A DNA stretch of 13,007 bases, taken from assembly GCA_027038775.1 (NCBI GenBank), contig JALWGP010000159.1, forward strand, positions 1 through 13,007, in the 5' to 3' direction. Below are positions 1 to 6,660 of this stretch, piece by piece. This DNA comes from Sedimenticola sp. (GTDB lineage Bacteria; Pseudomonadota; Gammaproteobacteria; Chromatiales; Chromatiaceae). Made by a program: the position numbers and the translations under genes. The notes below the pieces were generated by a model. The model was not told the DNA's origin. It worked only from the letters and a program-made list of their open reading frames with translations, and ran no database searches. Numbering within the stretch: position 1 is the first letter of the stretch; each line of letters starts with the position of its first letter.

Positions 1-1
1 C

Positions 2-1120
2 GAACCCCTGGACGATCGCCCGCCGATGATTTCCCGCCTGCGGCGCAACGTCAACGGCCAGCCGGTGAACCCGGCCGCGCGCGCCTACCCGCGGGAGTTC
101 ATCCAGACCGGCATCTCCGCCATCGATGGCCTCAACTCGCTGGTGCGGGGACAGAAACTGCCCATCTTCTCCGGCTCCGGCCTGCCCCACAACCGGCTGG
201 CGGCCCAGATCGTGCGCCAGTCCCGGCTGCTGGGCGAGGAGTCGCGCTTCGTGGTGGTGTTCGCCGCCATGGGCATCACCTACGCCGACGCCCGCTTCTT
301 CCGCGAGGATTTCGAGTCCAACGGCGTGCTGGGCAACGTGGTGATGTTCATCAACCTGGCGGACGACCCGCCCATCGAGCGCCTCATCCTGCCGCGCACC
401 GCGCTCACCGTCGCCGAGTACCTGGCCTTCGACCTGGACCTGCACGTGCTGGTGGTGCTCACCGACATGACCTACTACGCCGAGGCGCTGCGCGAGGTGG
501 CCACCGCCAAGGGTGACGTGCCCACCCGCAAGGGTTATCCCGGTTACCTCTATTCCGACATGGCCGAACTCTACGAGCGCGCCGGGCGCATCCGCAACCG
601 TCACGGCTCGGTGACCATGATCCCGGTGGTGAGCATGCCCTCGGACGACATCACCCATCCCATCCCGGATCTCACCGGCTACATCACCGAGGGACAGATC
701 GTGCTCTCCCGGGAGCTGCACAACCAGGGCATCTATCCCCCGGTGAACATCCCCCCCTCCCTTTCCCGACTGATGAAGGACGGCATCGGTCGCGACGACA
801 CCCGGGAGGACCACCCACGGGTGGCGAGCCAGCTCTATGCCGCCTATGCCCGGGCGCTGGAGGTGCGCAATCTCGCCTCCATCATCGGCGCCGAGGAGCT
901 GCCCGAGCTGGACCGCAAGTTCCTGGATTTCGCCGACGGCTTCGAACAGCGCTTCCTGGCCCAGGGGGCGGACGAGGACCGCTCGGTGATCGAGACGCTC
1001 AACCTCGCCTGGGAGCTGCTCTCGCTACTGCCGGCGGAGGCGCTCACCCGGGTCACCGAGGCCGACCTCGCCCGCTACCACGCCTGGGACGGCCGCAAGA
1101 AGCAGGAGGCCGTGGAATGA
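2..1120 (+). CDS. atpB: V-type ATP synthase subunit B (5'-partial)
   Basis: Non-catalytic nucleotide-binding subunit of the V1 (A/V-type) head; with the catalytic A subunit it forms the alternating hexamer that couples ATP to H+ or Na+ transport. The reading frame is open from base 2, so the start and roughly 90 N-terminal residues lie outside the window; the ATG at 26 is internal. Family hallmarks are [20 protein letters not shown] and the segment FSGSGLPHN in place of a Walker A loop, as expected for B rather than A subunits. Later family segments include the region around [19 protein letters not shown] and the [11 protein letters not shown] block. The visible 372 residues reach a normal C-terminus. 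The stop overlaps the next start (ATGA at 1117-1120). Seen: motifs and overlap. Inferred: it belongs to a full V-ATPase operon extending upstream. The ion cannot be told from this subunit. Confidence 0.96.
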   Translation, partial: EPLDDRPPMISRLRRNVNGQPVNPAARAYPREFIQTGISAIDGLNSLVRGQKLPIFSGSGLPHNRLAAQIVRQSRLLGEESRFVVVFAAMGITYADARFFREDFESNGVLGNVVMFINLADDPPIERLILPRTALTVAEYLAFDLDLHVLVVLTDMTYYAEALREVATAKGDVPTRKGYPGYLYSDMAELYERAGRIRNRHGSVTMIPVVSMPSDDITHPIPDLTGYITEGQIVLSRELHNQGIYPPVNIPPSLSRLMKDGIGRDDTREDHPRVASQLYAAYARALEVRNLASIIGAEELPELDRKFLDFADGFEQRFLAQGADEDRSVIETLNLAWELLSLLPAEALTRVTEADLARYHAWDGRKKQEAVE

Positions 1121-1752
1121 AGGTGAACCTGCCCCCCACGCGCAGCAACCTGCTCCACCTGCGCGAGCAGCACCGTTTCCTGGTCACCGGGCACGACCTG
1201 CTGGAGCGCAAGCGCGAGCTGCTGGCGCGCATGGTGCGCAGCCAGCTGGAGACCTATCGCACTCTGCGACGGGAGGCGGCCCGGCAGGTGGCCCTGGCCT
1301 ACCGCTGGCTCGGCATCACCAACATGCGCATGGGTTCGCGCATGCTGGCCCAGGCCGCCCTGGGGCTGGAGCCGACGCTGGAGCTGGAGATCCTGCCGCG
1401 CAGCAACCTGGGGGTGGAATACCCCTCGGTGCGGGTGACCCGCAAGCCGCTGCAGCCGGTGAGCCTGATGTGGAGCGACTCCAGCTTCGACCGGGTGCGG
1501 CTGCACCTGGCCGAGGCAGCGGCGCTGCTGGCCCGCCTGGGAGAGGCCGAGACCACCCTGCGGCGCATGCTGGCCGAACAGCGCAAAGCGCAGAAGCGGG
1601 TGAATGCGCTTCAATACAACATCATCCCCTCTTACGAGGCCAGCATCCGTTTCATCGAGGAGACCCTGGAAGAGGAGGAGCGGGCAGCCCTCTTCCAGAT
1701 CCGCAAGCTGCGCGAGGGGCCCCCGTCACGGAAGGGCCGCAGGGAAAGGTGA
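1117..1752 (+). CDS. atpD: V-type ATP synthase subunit D
   Basis: Central rotor-shaft subunit of the V1 sector, which transmits rotation between the A3B3 head and the membrane ring. The 211-residue length is normal for the family. The N-terminal helix carries [12 protein letters not shown] and a basic, leucine-rich coiled coil (about residues 5-60). The C-terminal helix has the typical [20 protein letters not shown] followed by a run of glutamates (about 162-190). The ATG at 1117 overlaps the subunit B stop and follows an AGGAGG Shine-Dalgarno sequence at 1104-1109 with a 7-nt gap, which fixes the start. The B-then-D gene order is common in bacterial V-ATPase operons. The tail after about residue 200 is short and basic. 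Its stop codon overlaps the GTG of the next gene. The family call is secure. Confidence 0.95.
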   Translation: MKVNLPPTRSNLLHLREQHRFLVTGHDLLERKRELLARMVRSQLETYRTLRREAARQVALAYRWLGITNMRMGSRMLAQAALGLEPTLELEILPRSNLGVEYPSVRVTRKPLQPVSLMWSDSSFDRVRLHLAEAAALLARLGEAETTLRRMLAEQRKAQKRVNALQYNIIPSYEASIRFIEETLEEEERAALFQIRKLREGPPSRKGRRER

Positions 1753-3551
1753 GCGAAGACTCCTTTCTCAATCCCCTTTCCCGCCACATCTGGGCGCAGA
1801 AGTACCGGTACGCGGAGGAGCGCGACATCGGCGAGAGCTGGCGCCGGGTGGCGGCCGCCGTGGCCGGCGTGGAGGGCGCTGCCGCCTCCCACTGGCGAAA
1901 ACGCTTCGAAGCGCTGCTGCAGGAGTTCCGCTTCCTGCCCGGCGGCCGCATTCTCGCCGGGGCGGGCACGGAGCACCGCGTCACCCTCTTCAACTGCTTC
2001 GTCATGGGCCCCGTCGAGGACTCCATGGACGGCATCTTCCAGGCGTTGAAGGAGGGGGCGCTGACCATGCAGCAGGGGGGCGGCGTGGGCTACGACTTCT
2101 CCGCCCTGCGCCCGCGCGGCACCCCGGCGCGGGAATCCGGAACCACCGCCTCCGGCCCGGTCTCCTTCATGCGCATCTGGGACACCATGTGCACCACCCT
2201 GCTCTCCACCGGCACGCGCCGCGGCGCCATGATGGCCACCCTGCGCTGCGACCATCCCGACATCGAGGAGTTCATCGCGGCCAAGTCGGAACCCGGCGCC
2301 CTCGCCTGCTTCAACCTCTCGGTGCTGGTGAGCGACCGCTTCATGCAGGCGGTGGAGGCCGACGAGCCCTGGCCGCTGCTCTTCCCGCTGTCCGCCTTCG
2401 ACGAAGGGGAGGAAGGGGAGATCGTCCACCGCCGGTGGAGCCACACCGCGGAGCCGGTGCCCTGCAGAGTGGTGAAGCGGGTCGGCGCGCGCGACCTCTG
2501 GCGGAAGCTGGTGCGCGCCGCCTGGGACCACGCCGAGCCCGGCGTGCTCTTCATCGACCGCATCAACCACTGGAACAACCTCGGCTACCGCGAGCGGATC
2601 AGCGCCACCAACCCCTGCGGCGAGATCCCCCTGCCCCCCTACGGTGCCTGCGACCTGGGTTCACTCAACCTCACCGCGTTCGTGCGCCAGCCTTTCACCG
2701 ACCGGGCTGCCCTCGACCTGTCGGCCCTGGAGGAGGCGGCACGCGAGGCGGTGCGCTTCATGGACGACGTCATCGACCTCTCCCGCTTCCCCCTGGAGGC
2801 GCAGCGCCACCAGGCACGGGGCAGCCGCCGCATCGGCCTGGGCATCACCGGCCTGGCCGACGCCCTGGTGATGTTGGGGCTGCGCTACGACAGCGAAGCG
2901 GGGGTGGCACAGGCGGAAGCGGCCATGGCGGCCATCAGCCACGCCGCCTACTCGGCCTCCATCGAGCTCGCGCGCGAAAAGGGCGCCTTCCCCTGGTTCG
3001 ACCGGAACGCCTACCTGGAGCGCCCCTTCGTCCGCTCGCTGCCGGCGGAGATCCGCCGGGAAATCGCGCGTCACGGCATCCGCAACAGCCATCTCAACGC
3101 CATCGCGCCCACCGGCACCATCAGCCTGCTGGCCAACAACCTCAGCAGCGGCATCGAACCCATCTTCAGCCTGCGGCAGAAGCGGCAGGTGACCGGGCCC
3201 GACGGCAGCCGGACCCCCTTCGAGCTGGAAGACTTCGCCTGGCACCTGTGGCGCAAGAACCACGCGGGGGAAACCCCGCCGGATGCCTTCGTCACCACGG
3301 AACGGCTGCAGCCGGAGGATCACCTGCGCATGCAGGCGGCGCTGCAGCGGCACGTGGACAACGCCATCTCCAAGACCATCAACATTCCGGCGGACTACCC
3401 CTTCGACGACTTCCTGGCGATCTACGCCCGGGCCTGGGAGCTGGGGCTCAAGGGATGCACCACCTTCCGCCCCAACCCGGTGACCGGCGCCGTGCTGGAA
3501 CGCAGCGCCACGGCGGCCCCCTGCTGCCGGGTGGAGGATGAGATTCGCTGA
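1749..3551 (+). CDS. nrdJ: Adenosylcobalamin-dependent (class II) ribonucleotide reductase
   Basis: Reduces ribonucleotides to deoxyribonucleotides with a B12-generated thiyl radical, so it works with or without oxygen. Expected catalytic residues are present. C83 (in FNCFVMGP) and C301 (in GACDLGSLNL) form the redox pair. N288-C290-E292 (NPCGE) carry the radical cysteine and its partners. The 11-residue C290-C301 spacing matches class II enzymes. The phosphate-binding APTGTISLL lies near residue 455, and a C-terminal CC pair (592-593) is suited to re-reduction. At 600 residues it is a short form without an N-terminal ATP cone. I chose GTG at 1749 because it overlaps the atpD stop (GTGA), follows AGGGAAAG, and marks where the NrdJ-like sequence begins; the open frame upstream is a shadow of atpD. 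Substrate level (di- or triphosphate) is not decided by the sequence. Linkage to V-ATPase genes is unusual. Confidence 0.94.
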   Translation: MSEDSFLNPLSRHIWAQKYRYAEERDIGESWRRVAAAVAGVEGAAASHWRKRFEALLQEFRFLPGGRILAGAGTEHRVTLFNCFVMGPVEDSMDGIFQALKEGALTMQQGGGVGYDFSALRPRGTPARESGTTASGPVSFMRIWDTMCTTLLSTGTRRGAMMATLRCDHPDIEEFIAAKSEPGALACFNLSVLVSDRFMQAVEADEPWPLLFPLSAFDEGEEGEIVHRRWSHTAEPVPCRVVKRVGARDLWRKLVRAAWDHAEPGVLFIDRINHWNNLGYRERISATNPCGEIPLPPYGACDLGSLNLTAFVRQPFTDRAALDLSALEEAAREAVRFMDDVIDLSRFPLEAQRHQARGSRRIGLGITGLADALVMLGLRYDSEAGVAQAEAAMAAISHAAYSASIELAREKGAFPWFDRNAYLERPFVRSLPAEIRREIARHGIRNSHLNAIAPTGTISLLANNLSSGIEPIFSLRQKRQVTGPDGSRTPFELEDFAWHLWRKNHAGETPPDAFVTTERLQPEDHLRMQAALQRHVDNAISKTINIPADYPFDDFLAIYARAWELGLKGCTTFRPNPVTGAVLERSATAAPCCRVEDEIR

Positions 3552-3567
3552 AAAAGGGGCGACAGAC

Positions 3568-3573
3568 TATAAT
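3568..3573 (+). promoter_or_regulatory. Candidate sigma-70 -10 box for the SHOCT lipoprotein gene
   Basis: A perfect TATAAT lies in the 62-bp gap after nrdJ, about 40 bp before the lipoprotein start. The -35 region is poor: TTCGCT at 3544-3549, spacer 18, overlaps the nrdJ stop. Seen: the hexamer in an intergenic gap. Inferred: promoter function. The lipoprotein could also receive read-through from nrdJ, since no terminator is visible between them. Confidence 0.5.
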
Positions 3574-3613
3574 CCGCAATACCAGACACAGACCTTTTCC
3601 AGGGAGTAACGCA

Positions 3614-3826
3614 ATGAAAAAGATCGCCTTGCTTCAGGCACTTCTCCTCGCCGGCATCCTCGCCCTGGCCGGTTGCGGAGGCGGTGATGCCGAAGTGAAA
3701 TCCACCATCACCACCACCACCATGGGACAGGAGCTCCAGGACCTGGAAGAGAGCTACAAGAAGGGACTGCTCACCGAGGAGGAGTACAAGAAGGCACGCA
3801 AGGCCATCCTCAAGCGTTACCAGTAG
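3614..3826 (+). CDS. Small SHOCT-domain lipoprotein
   Basis: A 70-residue predicted lipoprotein. Residues 1-20 form a signal peptide (MKK, then a hydrophobic stretch), followed by the lipobox LAGC with C21 as the lipidated cysteine. Position +2 is Gly, so outer-membrane sorting is plausible. A short Thr-rich linker (about 30-36) leads to a C-terminal SHOCT-like module (about 38-70): LQDLEESYKKGLLTEEEYKK followed by a basic helix. In other proteins SHOCT modules are short terminal helical segments thought to mediate oligomerisation or binding; here it is nearly the whole mature protein. An AGGGAG Shine-Dalgarno (3601-3606) supports the ATG. The gene is framed by its own -10 box and a strong terminator, so it is probably monocistronic. 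The biological role is unknown. Confidence 0.85.
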   Translation: MKKIALLQALLLAGILALAGCGGGDAEVKSTITTTTMGQELQDLEESYKKGLLTEEEYKKARKAILKRYQ

Positions 3827-3838
3827 GCCGTTCGCTGC

Positions 3839-3880
3839 CCGAAACCCACGAGGCCCCGGGATCCCCGGGGCCTCTTTCGG
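3839..3880 (+). terminator. Rho-independent terminator, possibly bidirectional
   Basis: A perfect 11-bp GC-rich stem pairs 3850-3860 with 3864-3874 around an ATC loop and is followed by TTT. Outer arms CCGAAA (3839-3844) and TTTCGG (3875-3880) also pair after a 5-nt bulge. It lies between the convergent lipoprotein and hsp20 genes. The T-run is short on the + strand; on the - strand the stem also forms but the T-rich stretch comes a few bases later, so it may serve hsp20 less efficiently. Confidence 0.8.
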
Positions 3881-3896
3881 TTCGATCACGGAGAGG

Positions 3897-4397
3897 TCAT
3901 TTCACCTCGATCTGCTTCTGCGCACCCTTCTTCGCCTTGGGCAGGACGACGTGCAGAATGCCGTTCTTCACCTTCGCCTTGGCCCGGGTTCCGTCCACCG
4001 CCTCCGGCAGGGGAATGGTGCGGACGAAACTGCCGGTGACGATCTCCCGCTGGATGTAGTCGTCCCTCTCTTCCTTCTTCTCTTCCCGGGTCGAGGCGCG
4101 GAGGGTGAGCGCGTGGTCGGAGACGGTGACGTCCACGTTCTCCTTCTTCACGCCCGGCACCTCGGCCCTCACCACCAGTTTCTTGCCCTTGTCGAGCACG
4201 TCCACCCGGGGCATCTGCAGGTCGAGCTCCGAAAGGCCGGGCAGTTCCCAGGAGGGCTGCGGCCAGTTGCCCCGCAACAGCTGGTCGAAGCGGCTCTCGA
4301 GATCCGCCAGCTGCTGTTCCAGGGTTGCCAGCACCCCTTCCCCGGGCTGCTGTACCTTCGGCAGCTTGTTGCCTCGCTCTTTCTTTCCTTTCGCCAT
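3897..4397 (-). CDS. Hsp20/alpha-crystallin family small heat shock protein
   Basis: ATP-independent cytoplasmic holdase that binds unfolding proteins in large oligomers until Hsp70/ClpB refold them. The 166-residue protein has a Lys-rich N-terminus and a helical arm (about 20-55). The alpha-crystallin domain runs about 61-156: it begins at MPRVDVLDKGKKLVVRAEVPG and contains the conserved NGILHVVLPK (145-154). The C-terminal I-x-V motif (I163, V165), which docks into neighbouring dimers, is the last thing before the stop. The ATG at 4397 follows GGAGGG (4410-4405) with a 7-nt gap, so the start is firm. Upstream lie a sigma-32-like promoter and an Fnr/Dnr-like box. The preceding gene on this strand ends 116 bp away, so independent transcription is likely. 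Family certain; which paralogue (IbpA, HspA-like) is not decidable. Confidence 0.95.
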   Translation of the reverse strand: MAKGKKERGNKLPKVQQPGEGVLATLEQQLADLESRFDQLLRGNWPQPSWELPGLSELDLQMPRVDVLDKGKKLVVRAEVPGVKKENVDVTVSDHALTLRASTREEKKEERDDYIQREIVTGSFVRTIPLPEAVDGTRAKAKVKNGILHVVLPKAKKGAQKQIEVK

Positions 4398-4402
4398 GGG
4401 TT

Positions 4403-4444
4403 CACCCTCCGAACAATCAACCTAAGGATGGGCCGTTGCGGCCC
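4403..4444 (-). promoter_or_regulatory. Structured hsp20 5' leader (candidate SD-sequestering fold)
   Basis: In the - strand transcript, a hairpin GGGCCG-CAA-CGGCCC (4444-4430) is followed by CAUCCUU (4430-4424), which can pair with GAGGGUG (4409-4403), covering most of the Shine-Dalgarno. That helix includes two G-U wobbles and has a 14-nt loop, so it would be weak. Seen: complementarity. Inferred: temperature-dependent translation as in known sHSP RNA thermometers. It lacks a recognisable ROSE signature. The two helices share one base. Confidence 0.35.
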
Positions 4445-4455
4445 TGTTCCATTAA

Positions 4456-4483
4456 AAATGAGGGGAAGGGAGGGGAATTTCAA
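4456..4483 (-). promoter_or_regulatory. Sigma-32-like heat-shock promoter of hsp20
   Basis: Read on the - strand, TTGAAA (4483-4478), a 14-nt spacer and CCTCATTT (4463-4456) match the sigma-32 pattern TTGAAA / CCCCATNT with a single mismatch in the -10 element. The predicted start near 4448 leaves a leader of about 50 nt. A sigma-70-like TTTAAT (4456-4451) overlaps the -10. Position directly upstream of an sHSP gene makes heat-shock control likely, but no start site has been measured. Confidence 0.55.
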
Positions 4484-4497
4484 TTGAGCTGAATCAA
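4484..4497. promoter_or_regulatory. Candidate Fnr/Dnr-type box upstream of hsp20
   Basis: TTGAGctgaATCAA matches the Fnr/Dnr consensus TTGAT-N4-ATCAA at 9 of 10 positions. It abuts the -35 element of the hsp20 promoter. Its centre (4490.5) is about 41-42 bp upstream of the start predicted from the sigma-32-like -10, the classical activator position. A near match can occur by chance, but it lies in a 116-bp intergenic gap two genes from a Dnr-type regulator gene. Confidence 0.45.
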
Positions 4498-4513
4498 GAA
4501 AGCAGGCACCGGA

Positions 4514-5764
4514 TCAGGGCATTCCCAGGGCGAAGTGGGCTTCCAGGCGCTGGTCCTGAACCCGGCGCTCGACATAGGCGGCCCTGCCGGCGATCTCGGT
4601 GAGCGTCACCTGGGCCTCCAGGATCTCCAGCAGCCGCACCCGGCGGGCGCTGTAGCGGGCCCGCAGCCGGTTCACCTCCCGCCGGGCCTGCTGCAGCCGC
4701 TGCTGCATCTTGTCGTGCTGCATCAGCAGCTGGCGGACACGGTACAGTGCGTTCTTCACGTCGCGAAGCGCGGCGCGCACCGCCGCCGCGAACTCCAGTG
4801 CAACCGCCTCCTGTTCATCGCTCCCCGGCCGAAGCCCGAGCCGCTCCGCCAGCACCCGATCCTCGAGCCGAGCCAGCGCGGAGAGCTCGCGAGTGCCCCG
4901 TTCCCGCCCCGCGGTGACCTCCACTGCGGGCCACGACGGGACCATGCCGCCCCGCTCCAGCCTGGCCACCGCGAGGTGCAGGTCGCTCCGCTGCACCAGT
5001 TGCTCCAGCGGAAGTGCCGCCGGCACCGGCGACACCGAAGCCGCACCTTCCGGAATCCTCTTTCCACCCGAGAGGCGGGCCAGCGCCTTGAAGGCCAGCC
5101 GCTCGGCCTGTTCGAGCCGCTTCACCCTGGCATCGGCGCGGGCCAGATCCTTGCGCGCCGCAAGTACTCCGTCCCGGTCCCCCCGTTCCAGCCGGTTGCT
5201 GGTCCGGTGCCGCTCGACCATCTGCTGGCGCAGCTCCCTCACCTCCGTCGCCCGCAGGCGGAGCCGGCGGATCCCCTGCAGGTGGAACCAGGCCTTGCCC
5301 GTCTGCACCGCCAGCGACTGGCGGGCGCGGACCAGGTCGAAATCGTCCACCGTTTCCGGCTCCTCCCCGGATCGGCCGCCTGCCAGGCGCGCCCAGAGGG
5401 CCTTCTCCTCGGCGCTCAGCTGAACGCCGCCCGCCTTCCGGTAGCCATAGAGCTCGGCCACGATGGCCCTTGCCCCGCGCGCGTGCGCCCGCGCCGCCTC
5501 GAGGTGGGCGGCCACCTGTTTTGGGGGCAAGGGGGTGGTCGCCGCCCTGCGCACCGCGCGGCGCAATGCTGCACCATGGAACCGGGAAAGCAACCTCTCC
5601 AGATCGAGATCGGCGGCGCCCTGCCGCCAGCGCGCCTCCAGCGGCTGCCGCACCGGCTCCACCGCCGCGGCGGGCACGGCGTCCTCCTCCCTGCGGGATG
5701 CCGATTCACACCCGGCCAGCAGCGCAAGGGCGAAAAACGCCAACAGCAGTCTTGGCCACAACAA
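4514..5764 (-). CDS. TolC/OprM-family outer membrane efflux lipoprotein (orphan, divergent)
   Basis: Probable outer-membrane channel protein of the OEP family. The two internal OEP repeats are recognisable. Repeat 1 runs about 140-230: LAVQTGKAWFHLQGIRRLRL, then LERGDRDGVLAARKDLARAD. Repeat 2 runs about 250-416: LVQRSDLHLAVARLE, then RYSARRVRLLEILEAQVTLT and the terminal ALG. The start is taken as TTG at 5764: GGGGAGG (5778-5772) sits 7 nt upstream, and the resulting N-terminus is a clean lipoprotein signal (hydrophobic core, LLAGC, lipid Cys19). A GTG at 5827 would give 437 residues but overlaps the upstream regulator gene and puts about 20 odd residues before the signal. At 416 residues it is short for the family, and the beta-barrel segments look reduced. 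No RND, MFP or ABC partner is in the window. It could instead be a non-channel OEP relative. Confidence 0.72.
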   Translation of the reverse strand: MLWPRLLLAFFALALLAGCESASRREEDAVPAAAVEPVRQPLEARWRQGAADLDLERLLSRFHGAALRRAVRRAATTPLPPKQVAAHLEAARAHARGARAIVAELYGYRKAGGVQLSAEEKALWARLAGGRSGEEPETVDDFDLVRARQSLAVQTGKAWFHLQGIRRLRLRATEVRELRQQMVERHRTSNRLERGDRDGVLAARKDLARADARVKRLEQAERLAFKALARLSGGKRIPEGAASVSPVPAALPLEQLVQRSDLHLAVARLERGGMVPSWPAVEVTAGRERGTRELSALARLEDRVLAERLGLRPGSDEQEAVALEFAAAVRAALRDVKNALYRVRQLLMQHDKMQQRLQQARREVNRLRARYSARRVRLLEILEAQVTLTEIAGRAAYVERRVQDQRLEAHFALGMP

Positions 5765-5801
5765 GGAGCCGCCTCCCCATGACGTGATAAGGGACGAGTC
5801 G

Positions 5802-6488
5802 TCAGGAAGCGTCCACGGGCAGGGCACAGACGTCGGCCACCTGTTCCAGGGCCTCGCGGTCCAGCAGGCGAACCCGGCTGCCCTTGATCTCCAGCACCTC
5901 CCTCGACTTCAGGTTCTTGATTATGCGGGAAAAGGTTTCGGGTTTCACCGAAAGGCGGGAAGCAATGACGTGTTTTGGGACATCCAGCTCAAATTCGGAG
6001 GAATTCTCGGGGGCGTGGGAGAGCAGAAAGGCCGCCACGCGACAGGTGGCGCTGTGCAGGGAGAGATCGTCGATCTCGCGAATGAGACTCCTCAGGCGGT
6101 AACTCATGTCGGCCAGCAGCGCCATGCACAGATCCACGGAGCCGCGCAGCAACCGCTTGTAGTGTTCCGCGTCGATGCTCAGCACTGAACTCTTGCCCAG
6201 CGCCTGGGAACAGACCGGGTAGCGGGGGGCGTTTCGGAACATGAGCGCCTCGGCGAAGGACTGGCCGGCGTTGACCAGCTCGATCACCTTCTCGTTGCCG
6301 TCGGGCGCCAGCCTGAACAGTTTCATCCGCCCCTCCAGCAACAGGTAGAAACGGTTGGCCGGATCGCCCTGCTGGAAGAGATACTGGCCATCCTCGAGCT
6401 GCACCACCTTGGCCCGCTCCACCACCTCGGCCAGCTGATCCTCTGAAAGCCTTTGAAACAGCAGATGATTCTTGAGTTCTCGCTGCAT
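5802..6488 (-). CDS. dnr: Crp/Fnr-family regulator, Dnr (NO-responsive) type
   Basis: Transcription factor with an N-terminal effector-binding beta-roll (about 27-117), a dimerisation helix (about 118-145) and a winged helix-turn-helix (about 165-215). The recognition helix KPETFSRIIKNL has the E-xx-SR set (E184, S187, R188) used by Fnr/Dnr proteins to read TTGAT-N4-ATCAA. The N-terminal cysteine cluster of Fnr is absent, which argues against an oxygen-sensing Fe-S protein and for the Dnr/NnrR type that responds to NO. It lies divergent to norC, which fits. ATG at 6488 gives 228 residues, close to Dnr proteins of about 227. An ATG at 6527 would add 13 residues but has no Shine-Dalgarno; the one here (GGGG) is itself weak, so the start is uncertain. 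The downstream lipoprotein gene begins 37 bp after the stop and is probably co-transcribed. Confidence 0.85.
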   Translation of the reverse strand: MQRELKNHLLFQRLSEDQLAEVVERAKVVQLEDGQYLFQQGDPANRFYLLLEGRMKLFRLAPDGNEKVIELVNAGQSFAEALMFRNAPRYPVCSQALGKSSVLSIDAEHYKRLLRGSVDLCMALLADMSYRLRSLIREIDDLSLHSATCRVAAFLLSHAPENSSEFELDVPKHVIASRLSVKPETFSRIIKNLKSREVLEIKGSRVRLLDREALEQVADVCALPVDAS

Positions 6489-6572
6489 GAGCCCCGGTTT
6501 CCGGTAGATCGTGTAGATAAAGTGCATCCGGGCAGGTCGACCGTGCCCGGGGAGCGGTTATTTTTTCATTGG

Positions 6573-6581
6573 ATTATAGCA
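6573..6581 (-). promoter_or_regulatory. Candidate extended -10 promoter of the dnr-like gene
   Basis: On the - strand TGCTATAAT is a perfect extended -10 element (TGn-TATAAT), predicting a start near 6566 and a leader of about 80 nt to the 6488 ATG. No good -35 hexamer is present, as tolerated by extended -10 promoters. The Dnr box immediately upstream would cover roughly -17 to -30 of this promoter. Confidence 0.55.
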
Positions 6582-6582
6582 A

Positions 6583-6596
6583 TTGACCTGCATCAA
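6583..6596. promoter_or_regulatory. Dnr/Fnr box in the dnr-norC divergent region
   Basis: TTGACctgcATCAA matches TTGAT-N4-ATCAA at 9 of 10 positions and lies 71 bp (centre) upstream of the norC ATG. Activation from -41.5 would place the norC start near 6631; the corresponding -10 region (AAAGTAT, 6619-6625) is only a weak match, usual for activator-dependent promoters. Dnr control of nor genes is well established in other denitrifiers; here it is inferred from the site and its neighbours. Confidence 0.75.
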
Positions 6597-6660
6597 AGCG
6601 CAATTCGACCAATCTGGCAAAGTATCCTTCCACCTGAATTCATCAAGGGAGAAAGCTGTT

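Noticed and set aside
1470..1748. N-terminal extension of nrdJ back to 1470
   Set aside because: The extra 93 residues lie inside atpD, are Gly/Ala/Pro-rich and unlike any RNR. The GTG at 1749 with AGGGAAAG is better supported.
1604..3541. A 645-codon + strand frame overlapping nrdJ
   Set aside because: It is an Arg/Pro/His-rich +1/+2 shadow of nrdJ, which carries all class II active-site residues in the other frame.
5791..5804. Small palindrome GACGAGTCGTC after the dnr-like gene as a terminator
   Set aside because: The loop would be a single base and there is no T-run, so it cannot fold as a useful hairpin. Read-through into the lipoprotein gene is more likely.
5765..5827. GTG start at 5827 for the TolC-like lipoprotein
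   Set aside because: It overlaps the end of the dnr-like gene and would bury the lipoprotein signal about 20 residues in. TTG 5764 has GGGGAGG at ideal spacing. It is kept only as an alternative.
6583..6660. Upstream TTG start for norC at 6583
   Set aside because: The TTG is the first half-site of the Dnr box, the added 26 residues do not resemble NorC, and ATG 6661 has a good Shine-Dalgarno.
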